Numbered from the stretch's first letter, positions 1-8,980 are shown. The stretch is DNA of 64,000 bases from Sedimenticola_A sp040506425 (GCA_965224515.1 OZ245051.1:2790001-2854000); one strand, 5' to 3'. Program-made: numbers and translations. The notes: generated from the sequence alone by a model not told the origin.

Positions 1-407
1 ACACTGCGACACTGCTGGATGCCGTGCTTACCAAGGAATGGGAGGCCTCAAGGTTTGAGTTAAGTGCAAGCATCACAGAGACCCCCTCGGGCCATGGTCG
101 TCTCTTGCGCAGAAAAGCCTTGGGTATGACGCTGCAGACTGATTACAGCGAACGCCTGAGTATTGCACTTAATGCAAAGATTTTTCGCAATGAAAGTGGT
201 GGTGGTATGAATGTTGCGGCTTCCGACCGGAACTATTTTTCCGTGACCCCGCGGTTTGCATATGAGCTGAGCGAGTGGACATCACTCACTGGGGAATATC
301 GATACCGTAGTCAGGAATTTACCTCGAATAACAATTCCAGCGCTGAAAGCAACGCCTTTTTTGTATCTCTTCGTTACAGGTGGCCAATGTCTGTTTCTGG
401 ACGGTAA
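1..407 (+). CDS. Outer-membrane beta-barrel protein of the EPS locus, C-terminal fragment
   Basis: The reading frame is already open at the left edge (first full codon at base 3), so only the last ~134 residues are present. They show alternating hydrophobic/polar strands with aromatic girdle residues, such as YFSVTPRFAYEL and FFVSLRYRWP, as in the last strands of a transmembrane beta-barrel. It lies just upstream of the chain-length and kinase genes, where EPS loci often carry a large barrel protein (the PEP-CTERM-associated TIGR03016 type is one such family). Assignment to that family is inference; only the barrel character is visible. A role in outer-membrane passage of the polymer would fit. 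Confidence 0.55.
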   Translation, partial: TATLLDAVLTKEWEASRFELSASITETPSGHGRLLRRKALGMTLQTDYSERLSIALNAKIFRNESGGGMNVAASDRNYFSVTPRFAYELSEWTSLTGEYRYRSQEFTSNNNSSAESNAFFVSLRYRWPMSVSGR

Positions 408-497
408 GTGAGGGAAAACTGTGTTTGATGTGACTATTTTACATATATGCGTTAGCCAACAAAGAGCAGTTCTTTTGTTAAATGGAATTTGATTCAA

Positions 498-2261
498 ATG
501 CAAATTGAAGAACAATCATTGGCCCTGGGCGATTATTTGGCGATATTGAATCGCCGTAAGCTGCAATTTATTGTGCCGGTACTAATCATCATGATGATTA
601 GTATTGCACTGGCGTTCAGTCTGCCGCCTGTTTACCGCTCAGAAGCAACTGTTCTCATAGAGCAACAAGACATTCCCACAGACCTTGTACGTTCTACCGT
701 GACCTCATATGCAGATCAACGAATTCAGGTTATCAGCCAGAGTGTCATGACGACCGGGAATCTTGGCCGCATTATCGACCAATATGGACTCTACAGTGAT
801 CTCAGGGAGAAACGTTCCACTGTATCACTTGTTGAAACCCTACGAGATAATATCAAGCTGGAAATGATCAGTGCCGGTGCTGTGAATTCACGCAGTGGCA
901 GGCCTTCGATGGCTACCATCGCCTTTAAGCTTTCATTCTCATATAAAGATCCGCAGCTTACCCAGAAAGTGACCAGTGAGTTGATTTCGCTCTATTTGAA
1001 CGCGAATCTGAAACGCCGTACGGAATCTGCGGTTCATACATCCAGTTTTCTTTCTGCGGAGACAGAAAAGCTCAATAAAGTGGTGTCAGAGCTTGAGGAA
1101 AAACTTGCAGCTTTTAACGAGGTCAATAAAAACAGCCTCCCGGAATTACAACAGCTTAATATGCAGCTATTGGAACGCAACGAACGGGAACTGAAGGAAA
1201 TTGATCAACAGAGCCGATCGCTTGAAGAGCGTAGAATCTATCTTCGGTCCGAATTGGTGCAGCTTGAGCCGCACCTTGATGGGGTGACGGTTAATGGCAA
1301 GCGTATTCTGGGGCCACAGGACCGCTTAAGTGCCCTGAAGGCCGAACTGTTATCACTCTCTGCCAAGTATGCTCCCGATCATCCAACATTGGTACGAATA
1401 CAGAAAGAAATCAATGGACTTGAATCTGGTGGTGGTTCTGACGAAGTGGATAACCTGCAGGCTCAGCGTGACAGCCTGGAGACAGAATTGGCAGCTCTTA
1501 CCGAACGCTATACGACTCAACACCCGGACGTAATAAAACTACAGCGCCGAATTGAGGCGATCGACATATCTATCGAACAGGCCCGGTCAACAACCGGAAT
1601 AACCGCCTGGAATCAGAATACCCAGGTTAATAACCCTGCCTATATCCAGCTGCGTGCACAACTTATTGCCGCCGAGTCTGAACTGAATGGGCTCAAGAGT
1701 CGTCGGCAAGAGGTTAAGGATAAGCTTGCTGAAATCGAAAATCGCCTGGTACAAAGCCCCCAGGTAGAACGGGAATACAGAGCCCTCACCAGGGATTATG
1801 ATAATGCCCTGCAAAAGTACAAAGAGGTCAAAGCCAAATTATTGGAAGCTGAGCTTTCAGAATCCCTTGAGCTGGAAAGCAAGGCAGAGCGTTTCTCTCT
1901 GATTGAGCCGGCACAGGTACCGGAAAAGCCGGCTAAACCCAATCGCCTTGTAATTCTCTTCTTTGGTTTCGTGTTCTCAATTGGTGGTGGCATTGGAGTT
2001 GTTGCCGTGGCGGAAAGTTTGAGTAACGTAATCAAAGATCCCAAACAGCTGCTTGCTATTGCTGGGGCACCACCGCTTGTTGTTATACCTTATATTGAAA
2101 CCATCAAAGACCAGGAAGCGAAACGAACAACTACACGATATACCATCATGTTCCTGGTAGTTTCCTGGCTACTGGGCTTGGTATTGGTTCATTTACTGGT
2201 GACACCACTGGATTCCCTCTGGTATACAGTTGTTTCTAAACTGGGTATGGAAGGGCATTAA
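498..2261 (+). CDS. Polysaccharide chain-length determinant (Wzz/GumC family)
   Basis: About 587 residues. An N-terminal Wzz-type membrane helix (LQFIVPVLIIMMISIALAF) is followed by a periplasmic region with long heptad-rich coiled coils (about residues 180-240 and 390-460). Near the C-terminus come the proline-rich segment PEKPAKPNR, a second membrane helix and a final hydrophobic helix. This is the GumC/Wzc-periplasmic layout, without the kinase domain fused on. The protein would span the periplasm, work with the Wza-type exporter and set polymer length. I chose the ATG at 498 over a TTG nine bases upstream; neither has a strong Shine-Dalgarno. The cognate kinase follows 113 bases downstream, as in split Wzc systems. 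Confidence 0.85.
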   Translation: MQIEEQSLALGDYLAILNRRKLQFIVPVLIIMMISIALAFSLPPVYRSEATVLIEQQDIPTDLVRSTVTSYADQRIQVISQSVMTTGNLGRIIDQYGLYSDLREKRSTVSLVETLRDNIKLEMISAGAVNSRSGRPSMATIAFKLSFSYKDPQLTQKVTSELISLYLNANLKRRTESAVHTSSFLSAETEKLNKVVSELEEKLAAFNEVNKNSLPELQQLNMQLLERNERELKEIDQQSRSLEERRIYLRSELVQLEPHLDGVTVNGKRILGPQDRLSALKAELLSLSAKYAPDHPTLVRIQKEINGLESGGGSDEVDNLQAQRDSLETELAALTERYTTQHPDVIKLQRRIEAIDISIEQARSTTGITAWNQNTQVNNPAYIQLRAQLIAAESELNGLKSRRQEVKDKLAEIENRLVQSPQVEREYRALTRDYDNALQKYKEVKAKLLEAELSESLELESKAERFSLIEPAQVPEKPAKPNRLVILFFGFVFSIGGGIGVVAVAESLSNVIKDPKQLLAIAGAPPLVVIPYIETIKDQEAKRTTTRYTIMFLVVSWLLGLVLVHLLVTPLDSLWYTVVSKLGMEGH

Positions 2262-2374
2262 TCCTTACCAGGAAATCCTCAACAAGGTTATCGGTTAAAG
2301 ATTGATCTGCAGTACCGGGTTGTCTGATTGTATTGACGACAATTTTCTAAATTTTTAGTGAATAAGATCGCTTT

Positions 2375-3229
2375 ATGGAAAGACTACAAAAAGCACTGGA
2401 CAGAGCGCGCGAAGAGCGGAATCAGGAGACCTCTGAAACAAACGAGACTCGTTCGTCAAATGTTGAACACCCCAGCGAAGAAGAGGACGTCATAACCGCA
2501 CCCTCTGGCGATGAAAATGACCCTGAACGGATCGTCTATTCAAAGACTCGAACCGTTCAGGTTTCCAAGCAGCAGCTTGCTGAAAATCGAATCATTGCCG
2601 GTATACCCACGCACCCCCAAGCGGATGTTTTTCGTGTATTGAGAACGAAGACGCTCCAGAGAATGCGTAAACTGGGCTTCAATTCTTTGGCTATTACCAG
2701 TCCAACAAAAGGGGGCGGGAAGTCAGTTGTAGCGGCAAATCTGGCCATAGCCATGGCATTGGAAATCAATCAGACCGTACTCCTCGTCGACCTCGATCTG
2801 AGAAGACCGTCCATAGAGGGACTTTTTGGATTCAAGGCAGAATCCGGATTGGCTGACTATTTGATGGACAAAGCCCAGATTCCTGATCTTCTGGTACATC
2901 CTGGTGTCGAACGCCTGGTATTGCTGCCGGCAGGCCACGCCCAGCAGCACTCATCAGAACTCTTGTCATCGCCGCGGATGAAACACCTGGTAGATGATAT
3001 TGTAGGTCGTTATCAATCGCGCATTATCATCTTCGATCTTCCACCATTGTTACACATGGATGATGCTCTCCAGTTTTTGCCACAGGTTCAGGCAAGTCTG
3101 CTATTGGTGGAGGATAACATCAATACACCAGCGGAAATCAAACAATGCCAGCTCCTTTTGGAAGGTGCCAACCTATTGGGCACTATTTACAACAAGGCGC
3201 GAAACAAGGTCGAACAGCAACCCTATTGA
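2375..3229 (+). CDS. CpsD/CapB-type cytoplasmic tyrosine kinase of the EPS locus
   Basis: 284 residues. The first ~70 are charged and low in complexity. A BY-kinase/MinD-like P-loop domain follows: Walker A SPTKGGGKS at about 109-117, Walker A' LLVDLDLRRPS at about 136-146, and a Walker B-like IIIFDLPP. It would autophosphorylate and control polymer export together with the separate chain-length protein just upstream. Unlike Wzc, the C-terminus has no tyrosine cluster: the last residue is a single Tyr, with one more Tyr 15 residues before it. Phosphorylation-dependent oligomer control may therefore differ. Close relatives at PEP-CTERM/EPS loci are called EPS/PEP-CTERM tyrosine autokinases. 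Confidence 0.82.
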   Translation: MERLQKALDRAREERNQETSETNETRSSNVEHPSEEEDVITAPSGDENDPERIVYSKTRTVQVSKQQLAENRIIAGIPTHPQADVFRVLRTKTLQRMRKLGFNSLAITSPTKGGGKSVVAANLAIAMALEINQTVLLVDLDLRRPSIEGLFGFKAESGLADYLMDKAQIPDLLVHPGVERLVLLPAGHAQQHSSELLSSPRMKHLVDDIVGRYQSRIIIFDLPPLLHMDDALQFLPQVQASLLLVEDNINTPAEIKQCQLLLEGANLLGTIYNKARNKVEQQPY

Positions 3230-3316
3230 ACAAATTGAAAAATATACCGGATCATTATCAGAGCCGGTTATTTTTAGAGTGTTCTGGAGTCAGCCTTACT
3301 TGAAGGTACCATAACA

Positions 3317-5047
3317 ATGGATATGCAACTGCAACGTCGTGGCGAGTATGATCTTGTGGATCTCATGGTCAATGAAGATCGTGCTGAGCACCTAAAGCAG
3401 GCATCCCTCGATTTCAAATCACTCACCCTGTCACAGCGTCAACTATGTGACCTGGAGCTTTTGCTAAACGGTGCTTTTACACCACTGCAGGGCTTCATGG
3501 GCAGGGCTGATTACGAATCAGTGGTGGAGCGGATGCGCTTGGCAGATGGTACTCTGTGGCCAATGCCGATAACTCTTGACGTCCCCTCGGCATTTGCCCA
3601 GCAGATTGAACCTGGTGAGACCATTGCGCTAAGAGACCACGAAGGCTTTATGCCTGCTGTTCTTACCGTTACAGAGAAATGGCAACCGGATAAGCATCGA
3701 GAAGCAGAGGCCGTATATGGCACCTGTTCTGAGGCTCATCCTGGTGTGGATTACCTGCTAAACCAGGTACACGATACCTATATATCCGGAACACTTGAGG
3801 GTATACAGCTGCCGGAGCACTACGACTTCGAAACCCTCTGGGATTCTCCAGCAGAGCTGCGTGCCCTGTTCAAGAAGATGGGATGGCGTCGTGTGGTTGC
3901 CTTTCAGACCAGCAAGCCGATGCATCGCCTGCAACGAGAGATCTGCCTCCAGGCCGCCAAGGATATCCAGGGCCACATACTGTTACACCCGACGGTGGGA
4001 ATGACCAAGCCTGGTGATCTGCACTACTATGCCCGTGTGCACTGTTACCAGGCTGTAAGACGCCACTTCCCCAACAACCTGGCAATGCTCTCACTGCTCC
4101 CATTGGCTATGCGCATGGCTGGTCCCCGCGAGTCACTATGGCATGCCCTGGTCAGCAGAAATTATGGTTGTACCCACATGATCATCGGTCCAAAGCACGC
4201 TTATCCACCAAGCCAGGATGATGAAGACACGGAGTTTTATCCGCCTAACGCAGGTCAGGAATATCTTGAACAGTTCAACCAGGAACTGGGTATCAAAATA
4301 CTGCCCATTGAGGCCACTCACTGGGTTCCGGCAGAGAAGCGGTTTATGCCTGTGAGTACTATCAGGCAGCAGGGACTTGGACACCTGGAATATACCGACG
4401 CAAAAATGAAGCACGATCTTGCCATGTCCAGGCCCGTTCCTGAATGGTTCAGCTATCCTGAAGTCGAGCAGCAGTTGCGTAAGGCTTATCCGCCGCGTAG
4501 CAAATTGGGCTTTACACTCTTCTTTACCGGTCTGTCCGGTTCAGGAAAATCCACACTGGCTAAAATTATCTATGCCAAGTTGGTGGAAGCGGGTAGTAGA
4601 CCTGTAACGCTGCTGGATGGCGATATCGTTCGTATGAATCTTTCGAGTGAACTGGGTTTTTCTAAAGAGCACAGAAATCTCAATATCAAACGTATTGGTT
4701 TCGTTGCAAGTGAGATAAGTAAGAACGGTGGTGTGGCTATATGCGCGCCTATTGCCCCGTATCAGGAAACCCGCAGGGCTGTACGCACAATGATTGAGCA
4801 GCATGGTGCATTCATCGAGATTCATGTTGCAACCCCCCTTGAAACCTGCGAAGCACGCGATCGGAAGGGACTTTATGCAAAGGCACGGCGTGGAGAAATC
4901 AAGGAGTTTACGGGCATCAGCGACCCATATGAGGTTCCCCAAGCCCCTGAATTAAGGATTGATACATCAGAAGCGTCAGCCATCGAAGCAGCACAGGATA
5001 TTTTTCTGTACCTGTTCCGAGAAGGGTATCTGAATACCGAAGATTAA
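3317..5047 (+). CDS. Sat-CysC fusion: ATP-sulfurylase-like domain plus APS kinase (PAPS synthesis)
   Basis: 576 residues. Residues ~25-385 have the ATP-sulfurylase fold throughout (PUA-like start GAFTPLQGFM, then LHPTVGMTKPGDLHYYAR, then PLAMRMAGPRE). Residues ~398-576 form an APS kinase with P-loop GLSGSGKST (405-413), DGDIVRMNLSSELGFS and RNLNIKRIGFVA. The kinase half looks fully conserved. The sulfurylase half does not: the usual QxRNPxHxxH reads QTSKPMHRLQ (197-206), so Arg, Asn and the second His are lost, and GRDHAG reads GPKHAY (291-296). The product, PAPS, is the donor for the three sulfotransferases of this island, one of which follows directly. GAAGG precedes the ATG by 10 bases. 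Expected activity is APS to PAPS; sulfate activation by this protein is doubtful. Confidence 0.88.
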   Translation: MDMQLQRRGEYDLVDLMVNEDRAEHLKQASLDFKSLTLSQRQLCDLELLLNGAFTPLQGFMGRADYESVVERMRLADGTLWPMPITLDVPSAFAQQIEPGETIALRDHEGFMPAVLTVTEKWQPDKHREAEAVYGTCSEAHPGVDYLLNQVHDTYISGTLEGIQLPEHYDFETLWDSPAELRALFKKMGWRRVVAFQTSKPMHRLQREICLQAAKDIQGHILLHPTVGMTKPGDLHYYARVHCYQAVRRHFPNNLAMLSLLPLAMRMAGPRESLWHALVSRNYGCTHMIIGPKHAYPPSQDDEDTEFYPPNAGQEYLEQFNQELGIKILPIEATHWVPAEKRFMPVSTIRQQGLGHLEYTDAKMKHDLAMSRPVPEWFSYPEVEQQLRKAYPPRSKLGFTLFFTGLSGSGKSTLAKIIYAKLVEAGSRPVTLLDGDIVRMNLSSELGFSKEHRNLNIKRIGFVASEISKNGGVAICAPIAPYQETRRAVRTMIEQHGAFIEIHVATPLETCEARDRKGLYAKARRGEIKEFTGISDPYEVPQAPELRIDTSEASAIEAAQDIFLYLFREGYLNTED

Positions 5048-5083
5048 TACCTTGTATCCTGTTTAACTGGAGAACAGCCTTTT

Positions 5084-6040
5084 TTGTCCCGAGCTAATCT
5101 GAATCAAATTGATGATGCAACTGAAATGAATAAGGAAACGCACGTGGTACCAAACGCGATTATTGCCGGTACGGTTAAGAGTGGAACCACTTCGGTTTAC
5201 ACCTATCTGGCACAGCATCCCGGTGTTTGTAATTCCACTGTCAAAGAGACAACATTTTTTATGCCAGAAACAGAAGTCCGTAAGGTAAAAAACCTGGAGG
5301 ACTATAGGAATCAGTTTAAGAACTGTGCAAATGAAAAAGTAATTTTTGAAGCTACACCTGGGTACTTCTTTTTTCCAGACTATGTCATACCCAGGATAAA
5401 AGATGTCTGTGAAGATAGTAAAATTGTTTTAATTTTCAGGGATCCGGCAGCCAGGTTTATTTCATTCTATAAGTACAAGCGGGCACAACTGGAAATTCCA
5501 AAGGAAATAACCGCCAGTGAATATCTCGATATGTGTCTTCAAGATGCCCCTATTGGTGAATTCAGTGAGCACTCATATCTCCGTGGACTACAGGGTGGGG
5601 CTTACAGTCAATTCTTTGAGCCTTGGGCGAAGGCATTCAAGGATAGACTTTGGATAGGGTATTTCGAAGACCTGAAAAATGATCCCCTCAAGTTTATGAA
5701 CTCTCTTTGTGAAGGCCTGGAACTTCCAGGGTTTGAAGAAGGGCAAATCGCATTCGAGATTGAAAACCAGAGTGTTGAGCCGAAATACAGATCATTACAG
5801 CGGCTAGCGCTGAAAACAAATGATTGGTTGGAGCCTCTCTCGCGCAGTTTTCCCGTAATCAAGCGGGGACTTCGTAAAGTTTATTACGCTGTTAACAAAA
5901 AGCCAGGTAGATTACAGGGTCTGGAGGACGTGACAGCCAGACTTAGAGATATATATGAGCCTGAAAATACTCACTTCAGATCTCTGCTCCAAGAGCATGG
6001 TTTTGACGGTCCGTTTCCTCCCTGGCTCAGCCAAGATTAA
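5084..6040 (+). CDS. PAPS-dependent sulfotransferase (first of three)
   Basis: 318 residues. The 5'-phosphosulfate loop reads AGTVKSGTTS (about 28-37). The 3'-phosphate motif is RDPAARFIS (Arg119 to Ser127), the RDPxxRxxS pattern of heparan-sulfate N/O-type sulfotransferases (Sulfotransfer_1). It is expected to be cytoplasmic and to move sulfate from PAPS onto a sugar of the lipid-linked repeat unit. It sits 36 bases after the PAPS-making gene and before the flippase, which suggests sulfation before export. The start is taken as TTG at 5084 with GGAG about 10 bases upstream. An ATG at 5126 also keeps both motifs but has no Shine-Dalgarno. Confidence 0.85.
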   Translation: MSRANLNQIDDATEMNKETHVVPNAIIAGTVKSGTTSVYTYLAQHPGVCNSTVKETTFFMPETEVRKVKNLEDYRNQFKNCANEKVIFEATPGYFFFPDYVIPRIKDVCEDSKIVLIFRDPAARFISFYKYKRAQLEIPKEITASEYLDMCLQDAPIGEFSEHSYLRGLQGGAYSQFFEPWAKAFKDRLWIGYFEDLKNDPLKFMNSLCEGLELPGFEEGQIAFEIENQSVEPKYRSLQRLALKTNDWLEPLSRSFPVIKRGLRKVYYAVNKKPGRLQGLEDVTARLRDIYEPENTHFRSLLQEHGFDGPFPPWLSQD

Positions 6041-6088
6041 GCAATGAACGAGTCTTCTGACTATACAGATCTTTGGCGGGATTGAGTT

Positions 6089-7471
6089 TTGGGAGAAAAT
6101 CAATTCATCACTAAGAGACTGATCTCAGGAGGGCTTTGGACAACCTTAAACCAGGTTGTTTTTGCTGTATTGACACTACTTGTCAATGCCCTGGTTACAC
6201 GGTTATTGACCCAGGAAGAGGTAGGAGCCTATTTTCTTATAACAAGCATTACGGTTTTTGGACATTTAGTAATCCTTCTGGGTACCAATAAGTCGGTCAT
6301 AAAACTGGTTGCTTCCGGTACAGTTGCAGAAGAGGGAAGAGGTGTCCGTCCTGCCATTAAGGGTACGGCAGTGTTGGTCGCGGTCATGGGGATACTAGTC
6401 GTCTCAGTATACCAGGCCGGTATAGGAGAATGGCTCGGAAATCATGTATTTAACTCGCGTATCATTGGCGAGTTGAGCCTACTTACAGGCCTCCTGATGT
6501 TTTTACGTGCTATCCAACTCTATCTTTCCAGCACTTTGTTGGGTTTTCACAAGATGGGCCTAGCTTCCCTGATCAATCAGACTCTTACAGTTTTTCTCGT
6601 TGTTGGGGTTCTTGGTTACACATCGTTGACAGGAGTGGATAGTGAGATAGACGACGTACTACTTGTTGTACTCGCCGGACATCTGCTGACGGTTTTTACT
6701 GCAATATACCTGTTAAGTAGCCCATATCGTGCAAGCAGAAAAGATACAGGGGTGGAGATTCAGGGGGCGCTCGATGTTGGTCTTCCCCTGTCTATTCTGG
6801 CGATATCCATAACCGGTATCCAGGAGGCACACGTCTGGATCCTTGGGGCTTTTACGAATGAAACCCAAGTTGCCATTTACGGTATCGCATTCAGACTATC
6901 AAAGTTTGTCTTGTTCCCCCTGATTGTTGTTAATTCTGTTATTTCATCCACCGTAGCCCAGTTATGGGCGCAGGGTGAAGAAAAAAGGCTGGAGAGAATT
7001 CTGAGAGCAGGAACCACTATGCAAGTGATACCTTCAGTGGTAATCGTTCTTGTGCTGGTTATTTGTGGTGAAGAGATTCTCGGCTGGTTATTCGGAACAC
7101 CTTATGCGGCTGGCACCACCGCGCTTTTAGTCATCATCGCAGGACAATTGGTGAGTAGTATTGTGGGGTCGCCGGGTGTTTTGATCGCCATGTCAGGCAA
7201 CCAGAGAGTATCCATGGTTTTTGGGGTAACTTCGGGAGTAGTGGGTATTATAATCAGTATGCTGGGCGTGGGCTCATATGGGAGTGTTGGTGTTGCTACA
7301 GGGGTTGCCTCGGGAGTGGTGCTCAATAATCTTCTTTCCTGGGTATACTGTTGGAAGGTGATCGGGATTCGTACACACGTTGGCCTGCAGATTACCCGAG
7401 ATCTCCTGGAATTTATAGGACAGGCGTACAGCAGAAAGCGTAGGGTAGATACATCTCGAGATGGGAGATGA
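6089..7471 (+). CDS. Wzx-type lipid-linked oligosaccharide flippase
   Basis: 460 residues, almost wholly hydrophobic, with about 12-14 predicted membrane helices. The N-terminus (ISGGLWTTLNQVVFAVLTLLVNALVTRLL) is typical of polysaccharide biosynthesis flippases of the MOP superfamily. It would flip undecaprenyl-linked repeat units to the periplasm for polymerisation. The only start that keeps the first helix is TTG at 6089, with a weak GGCGGGA upstream; the next in-frame Met lies far inside. The 49-base gap to the sulfotransferase suggests one transcript from the chain-length gene to here. The gene ends opposite a convergent radical SAM gene. Confidence 0.85.
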   Translation: MGENQFITKRLISGGLWTTLNQVVFAVLTLLVNALVTRLLTQEEVGAYFLITSITVFGHLVILLGTNKSVIKLVASGTVAEEGRGVRPAIKGTAVLVAVMGILVVSVYQAGIGEWLGNHVFNSRIIGELSLLTGLLMFLRAIQLYLSSTLLGFHKMGLASLINQTLTVFLVVGVLGYTSLTGVDSEIDDVLLVVLAGHLLTVFTAIYLLSSPYRASRKDTGVEIQGALDVGLPLSILAISITGIQEAHVWILGAFTNETQVAIYGIAFRLSKFVLFPLIVVNSVISSTVAQLWAQGEEKRLERILRAGTTMQVIPSVVIVLVLVICGEEILGWLFGTPYAAGTTALLVIIAGQLVSSIVGSPGVLIAMSGNQRVSMVFGVTSGVVGIIISMLGVGSYGSVGVATGVASGVVLNNLLSWVYCWKVIGIRTHVGLQITRDLLEFIGQAYSRKRRVDTSRDGR

Positions 7472-7480
7472 TTGAATCCA

Positions 7481-7504
7481 CCAGGTGAAGGCGCATTCAC
7501 CTGG
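7481..7504. terminator. Hairpin between convergent genes (possible bidirectional terminator)
   Basis: A perfect 9-bp stem (CCAGGTGAA/TTCACCTGG) with a 6-base loop lies in the short gap between the convergent flippase and radical SAM genes. Neither side has a clear T-run, so intrinsic termination is not certain. It may only stabilise 3' ends. Confidence 0.4.
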
Positions 7505-7559
7505 CATGGCCATTAACCTCAGTTACCAAGGCGTTTCGGCTGTTATCAGCGAAATGCTA

Positions 7560-8705
7560 TTAATCCGCGAGCATGTCTTTGAGTTCTTCTTCCGAGAGAG
7601 TATAGATAGATTCCTGAGTGGTTGTACGGGATACATTGGTATTTATTCTAAGATCTCCCTGCCGTGGATCCTGCCCTACATCACATTTCGGTATATCATC
7701 GATGCTGATTGGTTTTCCCAGCAGGCTTTTTAGCTTGTTTTTTACAACCCATTTTGCCGGATGCTTGATATATTTTTTCATTACGGGGGCGGCTGTACCC
7801 ACCATCCAGCAATTCTTTGGGCAAGTTCTTACAAGTTCTCTCACCCTACCCGCCTGTTCACTTTCCCATAATTCGTTGAAAGTTCCGAAATCCCGGATAT
7901 TACCCATGGATTCTTTCCAGTATCGCTCTTCCAGTCCATTGCAGGGGAAAATGTCGCCATAAGGTTCAATAAAGAAGTTTGCACTACCCGCTTCACAGGG
8001 GAGCATACGTGGGTTATCTCTTATGTAGTTTATTAGTCCCAGGTTGAAAAAGGCACGAAACCAACTTTTCGGGGTGTTCTCTTTGAGTAGTTCTTCAATC
8101 AGGGTATGAAAATTGCCGATCACTTCATCCCTGTTGTGAATCGCGTTGTCATCCCTATGAAAATAGAACGAGTTATGGAAAGCAGCAGTGGCAAATTCCA
8201 TCCCCATTTCCTTGGATAATTTGTAGAGCCACAACATGTCTTCTGAATTATGGTTTGATACGGTTATTCCAAAACCGATATCCTTTATCCCCATCTCCTT
8301 CAGGGTAAGTAGCGTCCTGATGCCACGGTCAAACCCTCCTTCACGTCCGCGAAGATCATCATTTTTCTGAGAGAGGCCCTCGATGCTCACTCGTATCCCA
8401 ATATTAGGGAAACGCTCAGCCATCGAGACAATACGCTGTGTATGATAGCCAGAAGTAGAGATTACCACCCGGGGTGATTTTTCGAAGCAGACTTCTACAA
8501 TTTCTTCCAGGTCATGCCTGACAAAAGGTTCTCCACCTGTAACATTTACAAATTTGAATTCAGGGAGCTTTTCGAGATCCTTTGCGTTGATCTCCTGATT
8601 CTTGTCGGTGGGGTTTTCCCAAATATTGCACATCTTGCAGCGCATCTGGCAGCGGTAAGTCGTAATAATGGAAACATCAGAAGGTATTGGTGCATTATTC
8701 GACAT
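7560..8705 (-). CDS. Radical SAM protein with SPASM-like C-terminus, EPS-locus associated
   Basis: 381 residues. The radical SAM cluster motif CQMRCKMC (Cys19, Cys23, Cys26) and the SAM-binding VTGGEPF are present. In the C-terminal third, further cysteines (LPCEAG, DIFPCNG, CPKNC) are spaced like a SPASM/Twitch auxiliary Fe-S domain. I chose the ATG at 8705 because GAGG lies 5 bases before it; an upstream ATG at 8729 has no Shine-Dalgarno. The substrate is unknown. SPASM proteins modify peptides or carry out sugar and other dehydrogenation or epimerisation chemistry, and the location suggests a sugar or lipid-linked intermediate. It lies downstream of the minus-strand sulfotransferase/polymerase genes after a 262-base gap and may have its own promoter. 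Confidence 0.8.
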   Translation of the reverse strand: MSNNAPIPSDVSIITTYRCQMRCKMCNIWENPTDKNQEINAKDLEKLPEFKFVNVTGGEPFVRHDLEEIVEVCFEKSPRVVISTSGYHTQRIVSMAERFPNIGIRVSIEGLSQKNDDLRGREGGFDRGIRTLLTLKEMGIKDIGFGITVSNHNSEDMLWLYKLSKEMGMEFATAAFHNSFYFHRDDNAIHNRDEVIGNFHTLIEELLKENTPKSWFRAFFNLGLINYIRDNPRMLPCEAGSANFFIEPYGDIFPCNGLEERYWKESMGNIRDFGTFNELWESEQAGRVRELVRTCPKNCWMVGTAAPVMKKYIKHPAKWVVKNKLKSLLGKPISIDDIPKCDVGQDPRQGDLRINTNVSRTTTQESIYTLSEEELKDMLAD

Positions 8706-8851
8706 TTCATCCTCACTATTCAGTCCCATGATTCTTAACTAAGTATATCTTGGCCGTTTGCCAAAATCCGTTTCAATATTTAGGGGGTTATGTGAATCTG
8801 AATCTCAACTTCACTATAGGTAAATTATATTATTGCTGTCATCCAGTGTAG

Positions 8852-8980
8852 AGCTTTATTATCCTTGGTAAACTTAAGGTAGAAGAGGTGTTCAGAAACA
8901 AATTAGATATTGCTTACCCTGATCCTTTAAAACCTGGCCGGATGAGAGAAAGTTTCGTTACATTGAGTCAGTATTTCTGA
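8852..8980 (+). pseudogene. Possible remnant coding fragment in the gap before the radical SAM gene
   Basis: A 42-codon plus-strand frame without a usable early start reads like the end of a protein (LDIAYPDPLKPGRMRESFVT, stop at 8978-8980). It lies in an otherwise AT-rich gap of 262 bases and overlaps the last bases of the minus-strand propeller gene. I do not recognise the protein. Chance is quite possible at this length. Confidence 0.15.

Noticed and set aside
8806..8816. TTCACTATAGG, which looks like part of a T7 promoter
   Set aside because: Only about ten bases match, the upstream half of the phage promoter is missing and no phage genes are near. Chance.
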